Program-made: the position numbers and the translations under genes | Shown: piece by piece, positions 1-6,926 of the stretch | How positions within the stretch are numbered: the first letter of the stretch is position 1 | Layout of the letters: every line of letters starts with the position of its first letter | The notes under the pieces: generated by a model | What the model saw: the letters and a program-made list of their open reading frames with translations, nothing else | Told to the model about the DNA's origin: nothing | Database searches by the model: none | DNA from: JBBSVE01 sp038233815 | GTDB lineage: Bacteria; Pseudomonadota; Alphaproteobacteria; Rhodobacterales; Rhodobacteraceae | NCBI GenBank assembly: GCA_038233815.1 | Contig: JBBSVE010000109.1 | Span: 1 to 9,933 of the forward strand | Direction: 5' to 3' | DNA length: 9,933 bases

Positions 1-1380
1 GATCCGGTGCCAACGCACCCCGTCGCGGCAGGTGAGGATGCCGTAATCGGCAAGCTGGCGGTAGTCCGCCGCGGCGTTGGTGTCGTGCTCAGTCGCTGAA
101 ATCAGATCGAGCCGACGACCGTCGCGGCGCACATGACTGGAACATTCCCAGCCGCCGAGGAGGGTGCTCTGAAACGTGGCGGCGGGCGGCGGGACCGGAC
201 GTTCGGCCAGCACCGCATCGATCAGGCGCTGCCATTGCGGGACCACGACATCGGCGGCGTAGGTCGCGCGGACATGGGCGTGAAGCGCGCGCCCCAGCCT
301 CGCGCGCAGGGCGGGATCGCGGATCAGCCGCTCCATCGCGGCGGCAACGGCCTCGGGGGCCTCATGTGGCACGAAGATCCCCGTCTCGCCATCGCGGATC
401 TGCTGGAGCGCACCGTTGTCGGGGGTGGCGATCACTGGCAGGCCCGCGGCACCGGCCTCGGCGATCACATGCGGCATCCCCTCATCCCGGCTGAGCCAGC
501 AGAAGATGTCGAGGGCGGACAGCAGGCGCGGCACGTCCGCCCGGTCGCCCAGAAAGGTGATCCGGTTCCACAGCCCGGGCGATGCCGCAAGCGCGTACAA
601 CTCAACGGCATAGTCCGGCATGAAGGCGTCCGGTCCGCCGATCACGACGAACCGCGTATTCGGTGTGCGCTCTGCGACAAGGGCCGCGGCCCGGATGAAA
701 TCCTCAACCCGCTTCTTGCGATCAAGCCGCCCCACCCAGCCGATCAGGATCGTATCCGCACCGATCCCCAGCGCCGCGCGCACAGGGTCGCGCGCAGACG
801 CGTCGAATTCGTCCAGATCGACCATTGAGGGGATCTCCACCGCGTGGTGCGGCCGCTCAGACATCCGGCCCGCCGCCGCCGCGCGGATGCTGTCGCAGAC
901 GCCGACGTAGCGGGCGGTGAAATGTTTGGGCCCCGACAGCGCCTCCCGCACCAGCCCGCCATGCTCGATCAGCGGCGGGCGGATGCTCATCCGGTCCAGT
1001 GCCGGATAGATGTCGGCCACGTCCTGAGAGGCGATCACCACATCCGCCCCGGTGAGCCTGCGGCGCAGGTACTCGACCGTGGCGTCGAAATCGAGTGTGT
1101 AGGCCGTCTCGTCGACATGGATGCCGAGGGCGGACAGCTGCGCATGGCTCTGGTCCGGCATGCCCTCGCGCCGGAAGCAGGGCAGCACGTCGATGCGGTA
1201 GCGCGATGGGTCCAGCGTGCGGGCGAGCAGCCGCACCTCCGTCTCCTCCCCGCCGACCACGAGCCACGCGAAGACCCACAGGATGCGGATCTTGCCCGCA
1301 TCCGGATGCGGCTCGGGGATGGCTTGGGTGGCCAGAGCCTCCAGCGCGCGGGCCTCGGTGATCTCGCGGACGGTGTCCAT
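1..1380 (-). CDS. GT4 glycosyltransferase with C-terminal glycoside-hydrolase-like domain (3' end outside window)
   Basis: The frame is open from ATG at 1380 to the left edge (460 codons, no stop), so the protein is cut off by the window. Residues about 31-395 form a GT-B glycosyltransferase of the GT4 type: an N-terminal VVGGEETEVRLL loop (41-51), the WVGRLDRKKRVEDF nucleotide-sugar region (215-228), and the E-x7-E pair E300/E308 in SRDEGMPHVIAEAGAAG. After a proline/alanine linker (about 396-401) a second module begins with GGWECSSHVRRDGRRLDL and RDGVRWHRI. From memory this matches the start of glycoside-hydrolase-family-1-like proteins annotated as beta-glucosidases (GGFECSTHRR...DGLRWHLIE). 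The catalytic residues of that module lie outside the window. The start overlaps the upstream stop as TGATG, so translation is probably coupled. It is the last visible gene of the operon. The GT family call is firm; the acceptor, the sugar and the activity of the second module are unknown. Confidence 0.88.
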   Translation of the reverse strand, partial: MDTVREITEARALEALATQAIPEPHPDAGKIRILWVFAWLVVGGEETEVRLLARTLDPSRYRIDVLPCFRREGMPDQSHAQLSALGIHVDETAYTLDFDATVEYLRRRLTGADVVIASQDVADIYPALDRMSIRPPLIEHGGLVREALSGPKHFTARYVGVCDSIRAAAAGRMSERPHHAVEIPSMVDLDEFDASARDPVRAALGIGADTILIGWVGRLDRKKRVEDFIRAAALVAERTPNTRFVVIGGPDAFMPDYAVELYALAASPGLWNRITFLGDRADVPRLLSALDIFCWLSRDEGMPHVIAEAGAAGLPVIATPDNGALQQIRDGETGIFVPHEAPEAVAAAMERLIRDPALRARLGRALHAHVRATYAADVVVPQWQRLIDAVLAERPVPPPAATFQSTLLGGWECSSHVRRDGRRLDLISATEHDTNAAADYRQLADYGILTCRDGVRWHRI

Positions 1381-2489
1381 CAGGTGTGCTCGAACACGAC
1401 CTGAAGGAAGTCGGGCCGGTCGGCCACCAGATGCCGCAGGAACCCCGGCGCGTCGTCGTAGGGCACGACATGACTGATCATGTGCGCACGGATCGCCGCG
1501 CCCTCCGCCGCCAGCAGGGCGAGCGTTTCAAACGCCAGCCGCCGCTGGGTCCATGCGTGCGCCAGCGGGCGCGGCATCCGGTTGATCTGCGCACAGACCA
1601 GCCGCAGGCCGTTGTGATGGAACTCCTCCCCCAGCCGCACGGCATCGAGACCGCCCTGGTAGAAGGCGAGATCGACGACGGTCCCTTGCGGGCGCAGGGC
1701 ACGCAGCGCCAGATGCAGGCTTTCGCTGCGCGCGCGGGTCTGGAACACGATCTCGGCTCCACGCCCGCCGATCCCGTCGTGCCAGCGGGCCTTGGCATGC
1801 TGCCACGCCGCCTCCTCGTCCATCGCGACGAAGCCCATCCGGCGCGCCACCTCCTGCCGGTAGGGCGCGGGATCCACGACCACCACCTCGGACGCCCCGG
1901 CGCGGCGGGCGAAGAGCGCGCAGAACAGCCCCACGGTGCCGCCGCCCCAGACCAGAACCGGACGCCCCGCGAGGCCAGCGCCCAGATGGGGGACATGGCC
2001 GCCGAATGCCTCGGCATCGGCATGCAGGATGCCGTTGGCGGCAATCGGGCCCATCTGCGCCGCAAAGACCCCGAGGATCGGGTCGATCCCGTCCGGCATC
2101 CGGAGCAGCAGATCATGGTCGGGGTTGGCTGTGTGCCCGGACTTGTGCCCGAAGGTCGTGGCTACAATGTCGCCCGGCGCAAACCCGTCCGCCCGCGCGT
2201 CGGTCACGCGCGCGACCTCCATGTAGCCCATGAAGTTGACCGGGAAGCGCGCCGATGGCTCGCCCGCCACAAACACGCCGCGCCCACTGTCCCAGCGGCT
2301 GTGCAGATAGGGGTTGGTGCCCTTCAGGAAGGTCAGTTCGGTCCCCGCCGACAGGCCAGTGAACATCAGATCAAGCCGCACCAGACCATCGCCCGCCGGG
2401 CCTTCGTCATAGCCGAAGAAGAACGGCTCGCCCTGACGCTCGACGCCGAGCGAGCGGATCCGGCGGTGCTCAGAGGGCAAGGCTGGCAT
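1380..2489 (-). CDS. MDR-superfamily dehydrogenase, bchC-like and apparently without zinc ligands
   Basis: A 369-aa medium-chain dehydrogenase/reductase. The Rossmann motif is GGGTVGLFCALFARRAGA (182-199), followed by the acidic end of beta-2 in VVVVDP (202-207). The N-terminal GroES-like half carries FTGLSAGTELTF (43-54) and FMGYMEVARV (86-95). These correspond to the YSGISxGTE and GYExVGRV motifs of the MDR branch that includes bacteriochlorophyllide dehydrogenase BchC. The usual catalytic cysteine (GxCGSD) and the four-cysteine structural zinc loop are not visible, so a zinc-free NAD(P)H oxidoreductase is likely. An upstream in-frame extension exists, but ATG at 2489 fits the family N-terminus (RIRSLGVERQGEPFFF); GTG at 2513 is an alternative. 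No strong Shine-Dalgarno is present, and the 20-nt overlap with the upstream gene suggests coupling. By context it oxidises or reduces a sugar, polyol or glycolipid intermediate. A photosynthesis role is not supported because no pigment genes are nearby. Confidence 0.88.
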   Translation of the reverse strand: MPALPSEHRRIRSLGVERQGEPFFFGYDEGPAGDGLVRLDLMFTGLSAGTELTFLKGTNPYLHSRWDSGRGVFVAGEPSARFPVNFMGYMEVARVTDARADGFAPGDIVATTFGHKSGHTANPDHDLLLRMPDGIDPILGVFAAQMGPIAANGILHADAEAFGGHVPHLGAGLAGRPVLVWGGGTVGLFCALFARRAGASEVVVVDPAPYRQEVARRMGFVAMDEEAAWQHAKARWHDGIGGRGAEIVFQTRARSESLHLALRALRPQGTVVDLAFYQGGLDAVRLGEEFHHNGLRLVCAQINRMPRPLAHAWTQRRLAFETLALLAAEGAAIRAHMISHVVPYDDAPGFLRHLVADRPDFLQVVFEHT

Positions 2490-3513
2490 CCTGCGCAGGG
2501 GCCATTGCACCCCCGGAGCAAAACGGGGGCCGCGGGTCTGACCGCGGCGCCTCCATGGTCTGGGTGTCCCCGGTGGTCGCGGCGCGGGCGACGGCAAGCG
2601 CCACGCGGTGCGTTGCCAGCGCTTCGGCGTAGGGGGCACGGATCCGGTTCTCGCCGCCCCGCACGGCATCGATGAAATCGCGGTCCTCGCGCCAGACCGG
2701 GTCGCCGTCGGCCCCCCGGACGGGTCGGCCATGGCCGGTGTCGATCATGATGTCGTGGTCGGTGATCTCCATCGCCATGCGATCGGCAAAGACATGCAGG
2801 CCGACGCGGTGATTCCAGCCCAAGAGGCAGGTCGCCGACAGGGTCGCGATGGCGCCGCCTGCGAACCGCAGCGTGGCGGTGGTGGCGGTGGGCACGTCCA
2901 GCCCCTCGAACCCGGCACGGTCACGGCGGGCGGCCATGGCCTGCACCTCCACCACGTCGCCGGCCAGAAAGCGCGCGAGGTCGATCAGATGCGTCGCCTG
3001 TTCCACGATCTGCCCGCCCGACCCGTCATTCCGCCACCACCACTGCGGCGGCGGCGTCGCATCGAGCCAGAAGCCGGTCATCAGATGCGCGGGATTGTCC
3101 GCAAGCCGGCGGCGCGCCTCATCCACCGTGTCGAGATAGCGCCAGTGATAGCCGGTCGCGGTGATGAGGCCCGCCTGCTCCACCTCCACGGCAATCGCCT
3201 CGGCAAGATCGAGATCGAGCGACAGGGGCTTTTCGACGAAGAACGGCAGGCCACGGGCGATGCAGGCCCGCTCCGCCGCACCATGCGCGAAGGGCGGCAC
3301 GCAGATATAGACCGCATCCAGATCCTCGGCCTCCAGCATCGCATCGACGTCGGTGAAGGCGCAGGCACCACGGGCCGCCGCCACATCGCGGGCGCGATCC
3401 GGATCGGTGTCGGCGATGGCCGTGATGGCGACATCCTCCATCCCGTCCAGCACGCCGAAATGGCGGTGCGCGATACCGCCTGCCCCGATGAATCCCAATC
3501 TTGTCTTCGTCAT
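2470..3513 (-). other. Gfo/Idh/MocA module with its own possible start (possible separate translation unit)
   Basis: This is the 347-aa C-terminal part of the fused gene, starting at ATG 3513. It has the length and motifs of a whole Gfo/Idh/MocA dehydrogenase (numbering from its own Met): GFIGAGGIA (7-15) for NAD(P) binding, AIADTDPDRARDVA after beta-2, EKPLSLD (94-100), and H175/D178 in THLID. A good Shine-Dalgarno (AAGGA, 7 nt upstream) stands before this ATG, so the oxidoreductase may also be made alone from within the glycosyltransferase reading frame. Its stop lies inside the start of the MDR gene (20-nt overlap). The last 25 or so residues after ARAATTGDTQTM look like an unconserved tail. 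Substrate class is inferred from operon context only. Confidence 0.75.
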
Positions 3514-4638
3514 GCTTGCTTCCTTGGGTCGCCTGTCAGAAAGTCTGTCGTAAAGCCGGGCCGTATCCGCGCCCATCCGAACCGCGCTGTAGCTGGCGTC
3601 GTAGCGCTGGCGCTGAAGACCGGCAGCACGGGTCCGCGCATCCTGATCGCGCAAGGCTGCGGTCAGCGCCGTGGCGAGGGCCGGAGCGTCGCCGGGCGGC
3701 ACCAGCCACGGATGATCGGGGCCAAGCGCCTCCACCACGCCGCCGATCCGGGTCGCGACCACCGGCAGGCCTGCGGCCATCGCCTCCAGCACCACCAGCG
3801 GCAATCCCTCGAATGCAGAGGCGAGGACCAGAAGATCGGCCTGCGCCATCCTGCCCGGCACATCGTCGCACGGACCGGCGAACGTGACGCGGTCGCCCAG
3901 ACCCGCCGCCTCGACCCGCGCGCGGATCTGGGCCGCCTCCGGTCCGTCACCGACGAGGATCAGGCGGGTGTGGGGATCGCCCGCCGCCATCAGCGCCATC
4001 GCGTCGATCAGCACGTCATGGTTTTTCTGCGCCGTAAAGCGCGCGACGCAGAGCAACGTGGCAGGGCGGCCGGGATCATCCGACCCTCGGCGCAGCCCCG
4101 GATCGACGACGCCGTTCGGAATGCAGGTCACGGAGGGTCCGACCCCGATGGCCCGTTGCCACCCCAGCGCCGAGGCACGGCTGACCGCGATGACCGCATC
4201 CACATCGCGCAGCATGTCACTGTAGGCGCGAAGCTGGTCGGCATCGGTTACCACCATCGGCAGATGCTCGGTGCGCACGACCTTTGCGCCCGCCGTCCGC
4301 GCGGCCCGCACAAGCTCATGCCCTTCCCACGCGATCCCGGCATGGACATGTACGAGATCCGCGCCCGCGAAGGCCGCATCCCAATCCTCTACAATGCGGG
4401 CCTCTACAATGCGGGCCTCTACAATGCGGGCCTCTACAATGCGGGCCTCTACAATGCGGGCGTCCAGACCGCTGTCGCGCGCCCTCTGGACGAACCGCGC
4501 CGCTGACGGGTTCGCGGCAAAGCACAGGCGCGGGCGCCAAGGGTCCGGCAGGGCGGCAGCCAGCGTCAGCATGTGAACGCCGACACCCGAAGGATCGGGA
4601 CTGTCAGTGGCCAGCACGATGTCGGCAGGCACGCTCAC
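2470..4638 (-). CDS. GT4 glycosyltransferase fused in frame to a Gfo/Idh/MocA oxidoreductase
   Basis: The chosen start is GTG at 4638, which overlaps the preceding stop as GTGA, giving 722 aa. Residues 1-375 are a GT4 glycosyltransferase: SGVGVHM (17-23) at the N-terminus, DLVHVHAG (94-101), VARFTAQKN (198-206), VGDGPE (229-234), and the E-x7-E pair E277/E285 in FEGLPLVVLEAMAAGLPVV. Residues 60-84 are five copies of ARIVE. From residue 376 the frame runs without a stop into a complete Gfo/Idh/MocA module: GFIGAGGIAHRHF Rossmann loop, VEKPLSLD with the family lysine, and GGQIVEQATHLIDLARFL holding the catalytic-type His and Asp. The likely roles are a glycosyl donor transfer and an NAD(P)-dependent sugar oxidation or reduction. 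An ancestral pair of separate genes is plausible (see the internal start at 3513). The 5' end could also be GTG at 4632. Substrates are unknown. Confidence 0.85.
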   Translation of the reverse strand: MSVPADIVLATDSPDPSGVGVHMLTLAAALPDPWRPRLCFAANPSAARFVQRARDSGLDARIVEARIVEARIVEARIVEARIVEDWDAAFAGADLVHVHAGIAWEGHELVRAARTAGAKVVRTEHLPMVVTDADQLRAYSDMLRDVDAVIAVSRASALGWQRAIGVGPSVTCIPNGVVDPGLRRGSDDPGRPATLLCVARFTAQKNHDVLIDAMALMAAGDPHTRLILVGDGPEAAQIRARVEAAGLGDRVTFAGPCDDVPGRMAQADLLVLASAFEGLPLVVLEAMAAGLPVVATRIGGVVEALGPDHPWLVPPGDAPALATALTAALRDQDARTRAAGLQRQRYDASYSAVRMGADTARLYDRLSDRRPKEASMTKTRLGFIGAGGIAHRHFGVLDGMEDVAITAIADTDPDRARDVAAARGACAFTDVDAMLEAEDLDAVYICVPPFAHGAAERACIARGLPFFVEKPLSLDLDLAEAIAVEVEQAGLITATGYHWRYLDTVDEARRRLADNPAHLMTGFWLDATPPPQWWWRNDGSGGQIVEQATHLIDLARFLAGDVVEVQAMAARRDRAGFEGLDVPTATTATLRFAGGAIATLSATCLLGWNHRVGLHVFADRMAMEITDHDIMIDTGHGRPVRGADGDPVWREDRDFIDAVRGGENRIRAPYAEALATHRVALAVARAATTGDTQTMEAPRSDPRPPFCSGGAMAPAQDASLAL
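3521..3525 (-). promoter_or_regulatory. Internal ribosome binding site before the oxidoreductase module
   Basis: AAGGA on the minus strand lies 7 nt before ATG 3513, inside the coding frame of the upstream glycosyltransferase. Spacing and sequence fit a functional Shine-Dalgarno. It suggests that the module once was, or still is, translated independently. Confidence 0.55.
4386..4460 (-). repeat. Five perfect 15-bp tandem repeats coding (ARIVE)5
   Basis: The plus-strand unit CCTCTACAATGCGGG is repeated five times with no mismatch. On the minus strand it is read as GCC CGC ATT GTA GAG, i.e. Ala-Arg-Ile-Val-Glu, at residues 60-84 of the glycosyltransferase. The unit is a multiple of three, so copy-number changes keep the frame. 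Perfect identity, including synonymous positions, implies recent slippage or expansion. It lies between an early beta strand (ending SGLD) and DWDAAFAGADLVHVHAG, a loop or helix edge of the N-terminal acceptor-side domain. Confidence 0.97.
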
Positions 4639-6926
4639 TCGCCCGCGACCGCGACGCCCGGCCTCTGTCCGGCCGTCAGACGCCGGTAGAGCGCCAGTGC
4701 CTGCCCCACGACCTGATCCATGTTGTAATAGCGGTAGCTGCCCAGCCGTCCCGCAAGGATCACGTCCGGGCAATCGCGGGCCAGCGCCTCGTACCGGCGC
4801 AGCAGAGCCTGATTTTCAGGGCGCGGAATCGGATAGTAGGGGTCACCCGTGTCGGACGGGATCTCGTAGGTGATCGAGGTTTGTCGATGCACCTGTCCGG
4901 TCAGGTGCTTGTACTCGGTGATCCGCGTGAAGGGCACATCCTCGGCCGGGTAGTTCACCACACCGACCGGCTGGAACCGCCGGGTCTCATGCGTCTCGTG
5001 CCGGAAGGTCAGGCTGCGATAGGGGAGTGCTCCGAAGCGGTGGCCGAAATACGCGTCGATCGGCCCGGTGTAGACGGTCAGCGCACCCCGGTCATCCGGC
5101 GGCAGATCGTGGAAGTCCTGACCCAGTGCAAGGTCGATCAGCGGATGGTCGAGCATCCGCTCGAACATTCGCGTGTAGCCGTCCGCCGGCATGGCCTGAA
5201 AGCTGTCGTTGAAATAGCGGCTCTCGTCCGAGGTGCGCACCGGCACCCGCGCCGTGACGGAGGCATCGAGTTCGCTGGGATCAAGGCCCCACTGCTTGCG
5301 CGTGTAGCCGCGAAAGAAGGTCTCGTAGAGCCGGGTACCGACCGCGCCGACGACCACATCGCGGCTGGTGAGGACGGGATCCACCGGCTCGGCCTGCGCG
5401 GCCAGAAAGGCTGCAACCTCCGCGTCGGTCTGCAGCGACAGGCCGTAAAGCCCGTTTACCGTGGTCCGGTTGATCGGGATCGGCAGCAGGCGATCCTGTA
5501 CGTGTGCCAGAACGTGATGCTCATAGGGACGCCAGCGCGTGAACCGGCTGAGGTACTCGACCACCTGATCCGCATTGGTATGGAAGATATGCGGCCCGTA
5601 GCGATGCACGAGGATGCCCGCCGCGTCGTGATGGTCATAGGCGTTGCCCGCGACATGCGGTCTGCGGTCGACCACGAGCACGCGCTTGCCCGATCCTTCC
5701 GCAAGGCGTTCGGCCAGCACCGCGCCCGCAAACCCGGCACCGGCAATCGTCACGTCATAGCGCCGCACGCCGCGCCGGATACCGGGGGCGGGGAAGCGGT
5801 CCGCAGGACGCGATCCCGCCTTGTCCGCGACCGCCTCTGCCACCAGCCGGATCACGTGGCGGCTCGTCGTATCCCAGCTTCCGGTGGCCAGCATCCGGTC
5901 CGCCGCATCGCGCCAGCCGGACGGATCCTGCGCCATCGCGAGCGCCGTATCGCAGGCCTGCGCAAAGGCCTCTGCCCCGTCGGCAATCCGGACGGCAGCC
6001 AGATCGCCGTACTGGCGCACGACGTCGCGCACCGGGGTGGAGACCACAGGCCGCCCGGCGGCCAGATATTCCGGCGTCTTGGTCGGGCTGATGAACCGTG
6101 TCGCGTCATTGATCGCGAAGGGCATCAGCGCCACGTCCCATCCGGCAAGATAGGCCGGCAACGCCTGATAGCTGCGGGACCCGAGCCAGTGAATGTTGGC
6201 TGCGCGCGGCAGGTCCGCATCCGCGATCTTCACCACCGGACCGACCATCACGATCTGGCAGTCCGGCCGGGCCGCCGCCAGATCGCGGATCAGGCCGAGA
6301 TCCAGCCGTTCGTCGATGACGCCGTAATAGCCCATCCTCGGGCGCGGGATCGCCGCCTGATCCGCCGGGTCGGACTGCGGACGGCGGGCTGCCGCAAAAT
6401 GCGCGACATCCACGCTCGACGGAAAGGCGTGGAGATTGTCGTGCCGGTCGCGCTTCGCCTCATAGAGCGCATGCCCGCCGGTAAAGACCACATCGGCCTC
6501 GGCCAGCAGTGCGGCCTCGTTCGCAGCGAGATCGGGGGGTGCAAACCGAAAGCCCGTCAGCTCGTCCATGCAGTCGTAAACCACCGCCGAGGCCGCCACA
6601 TGCCGCGAAAAGGGCCGCATCTGGGGGGTGTAATACCACAGAACCGGCGCCTTGGTCTGCGTGATGGCGAGGAACTGGTCCAGCAGACCTGCCAATGCAC
6701 GCTGCCCCTCATCGGCTGTCATCCGCGCGGGCACGCGGGGACGTATGGCCTGCACCGTCGTGCCGGCAAAGGCGTGGAATTCCAGATAGGGCAGGTGATG
6801 GTCGACCGCGATCGCCTCTTCCCAGTACCAGACCGGTCCGTGGGCCGCCTGCCGGTCCATCAGATGTTGCGGTCGCTGGCGCACGAAATCCCACCGGAGG
6901 TGCGAAAAGCAGATCGTTGCGGTCAT
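4635..6926 (-). CDS. glf: TuaH-like glycosyltransferase fused to UDP-galactopyranose mutase
   Basis: A 763-aa two-part protein. Residues 1-370 are a glycosyltransferase of the TuaH-like kind: FSHLRWDFVRQRPQHLM (7-23), VVYDCMDELTGF (115-126), MGYYGVIDERLD (198-209) and SPTKTPEYLAAGRPVVSTPV (280-299). Residues 389-750 are a UDP-galactopyranose mutase, a flavoenzyme that interconverts UDP-Galp and UDP-Galf. Evidence is the FAD-binding GAGFAG (396-401), GNAYDHHD (427-434), YGPHIFHTN (443-451), YTRKQWG (541-547) and GRLGSYRYYNMD (726-737). In the last motif R727 and Y733 have the spacing of the conserved substrate-binding Arg/Tyr pair of bacterial mutases. The start ATG overlaps the upstream stop as ATGA, and the stop overlaps the downstream GTG as GTGA. 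The fusion suggests the protein makes UDP-Galf and also transfers it or a neighbouring sugar. The mutase call is very firm; the donor of the transferase half is inferred. It should act in the cytoplasm or on the inner membrane face. Confidence 0.95.
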   Translation of the reverse strand: MTATICFSHLRWDFVRQRPQHLMDRQAAHGPVWYWEEAIAVDHHLPYLEFHAFAGTTVQAIRPRVPARMTADEGQRALAGLLDQFLAITQTKAPVLWYYTPQMRPFSRHVAASAVVYDCMDELTGFRFAPPDLAANEAALLAEADVVFTGGHALYEAKRDRHDNLHAFPSSVDVAHFAAARRPQSDPADQAAIPRPRMGYYGVIDERLDLGLIRDLAAARPDCQIVMVGPVVKIADADLPRAANIHWLGSRSYQALPAYLAGWDVALMPFAINDATRFISPTKTPEYLAAGRPVVSTPVRDVVRQYGDLAAVRIADGAEAFAQACDTALAMAQDPSGWRDAADRMLATGSWDTTSRHVIRLVAEAVADKAGSRPADRFPAPGIRRGVRRYDVTIAGAGFAGAVLAERLAEGSGKRVLVVDRRPHVAGNAYDHHDAAGILVHRYGPHIFHTNADQVVEYLSRFTRWRPYEHHVLAHVQDRLLPIPINRTTVNGLYGLSLQTDAEVAAFLAAQAEPVDPVLTSRDVVVGAVGTRLYETFFRGYTRKQWGLDPSELDASVTARVPVRTSDESRYFNDSFQAMPADGYTRMFERMLDHPLIDLALGQDFHDLPPDDRGALTVYTGPIDAYFGHRFGALPYRSLTFRHETHETRRFQPVGVVNYPAEDVPFTRITEYKHLTGQVHRQTSITYEIPSDTGDPYYPIPRPENQALLRRYEALARDCPDVILAGRLGSYRYYNMDQVVGQALALYRRLTAGQRPGVAVAGE

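Noticed and set aside
133..828. 231-codon plus-strand open frame
   Set aside because: It is the complement of the GT4 gene that spans 1-1380, which has catalytic motifs in the correct order.
4386..4460. CRISPR array
   Set aside because: Units are 15 bp, contiguous and without spacers, and they lie in frame within a gene.
2608..4506. 632-codon plus-strand open frame, including a YNAGL repeat
   Set aside because: It is antisense to the glycosyltransferase/Gfo gene; the repeat is only the complement of the ARIVE array.
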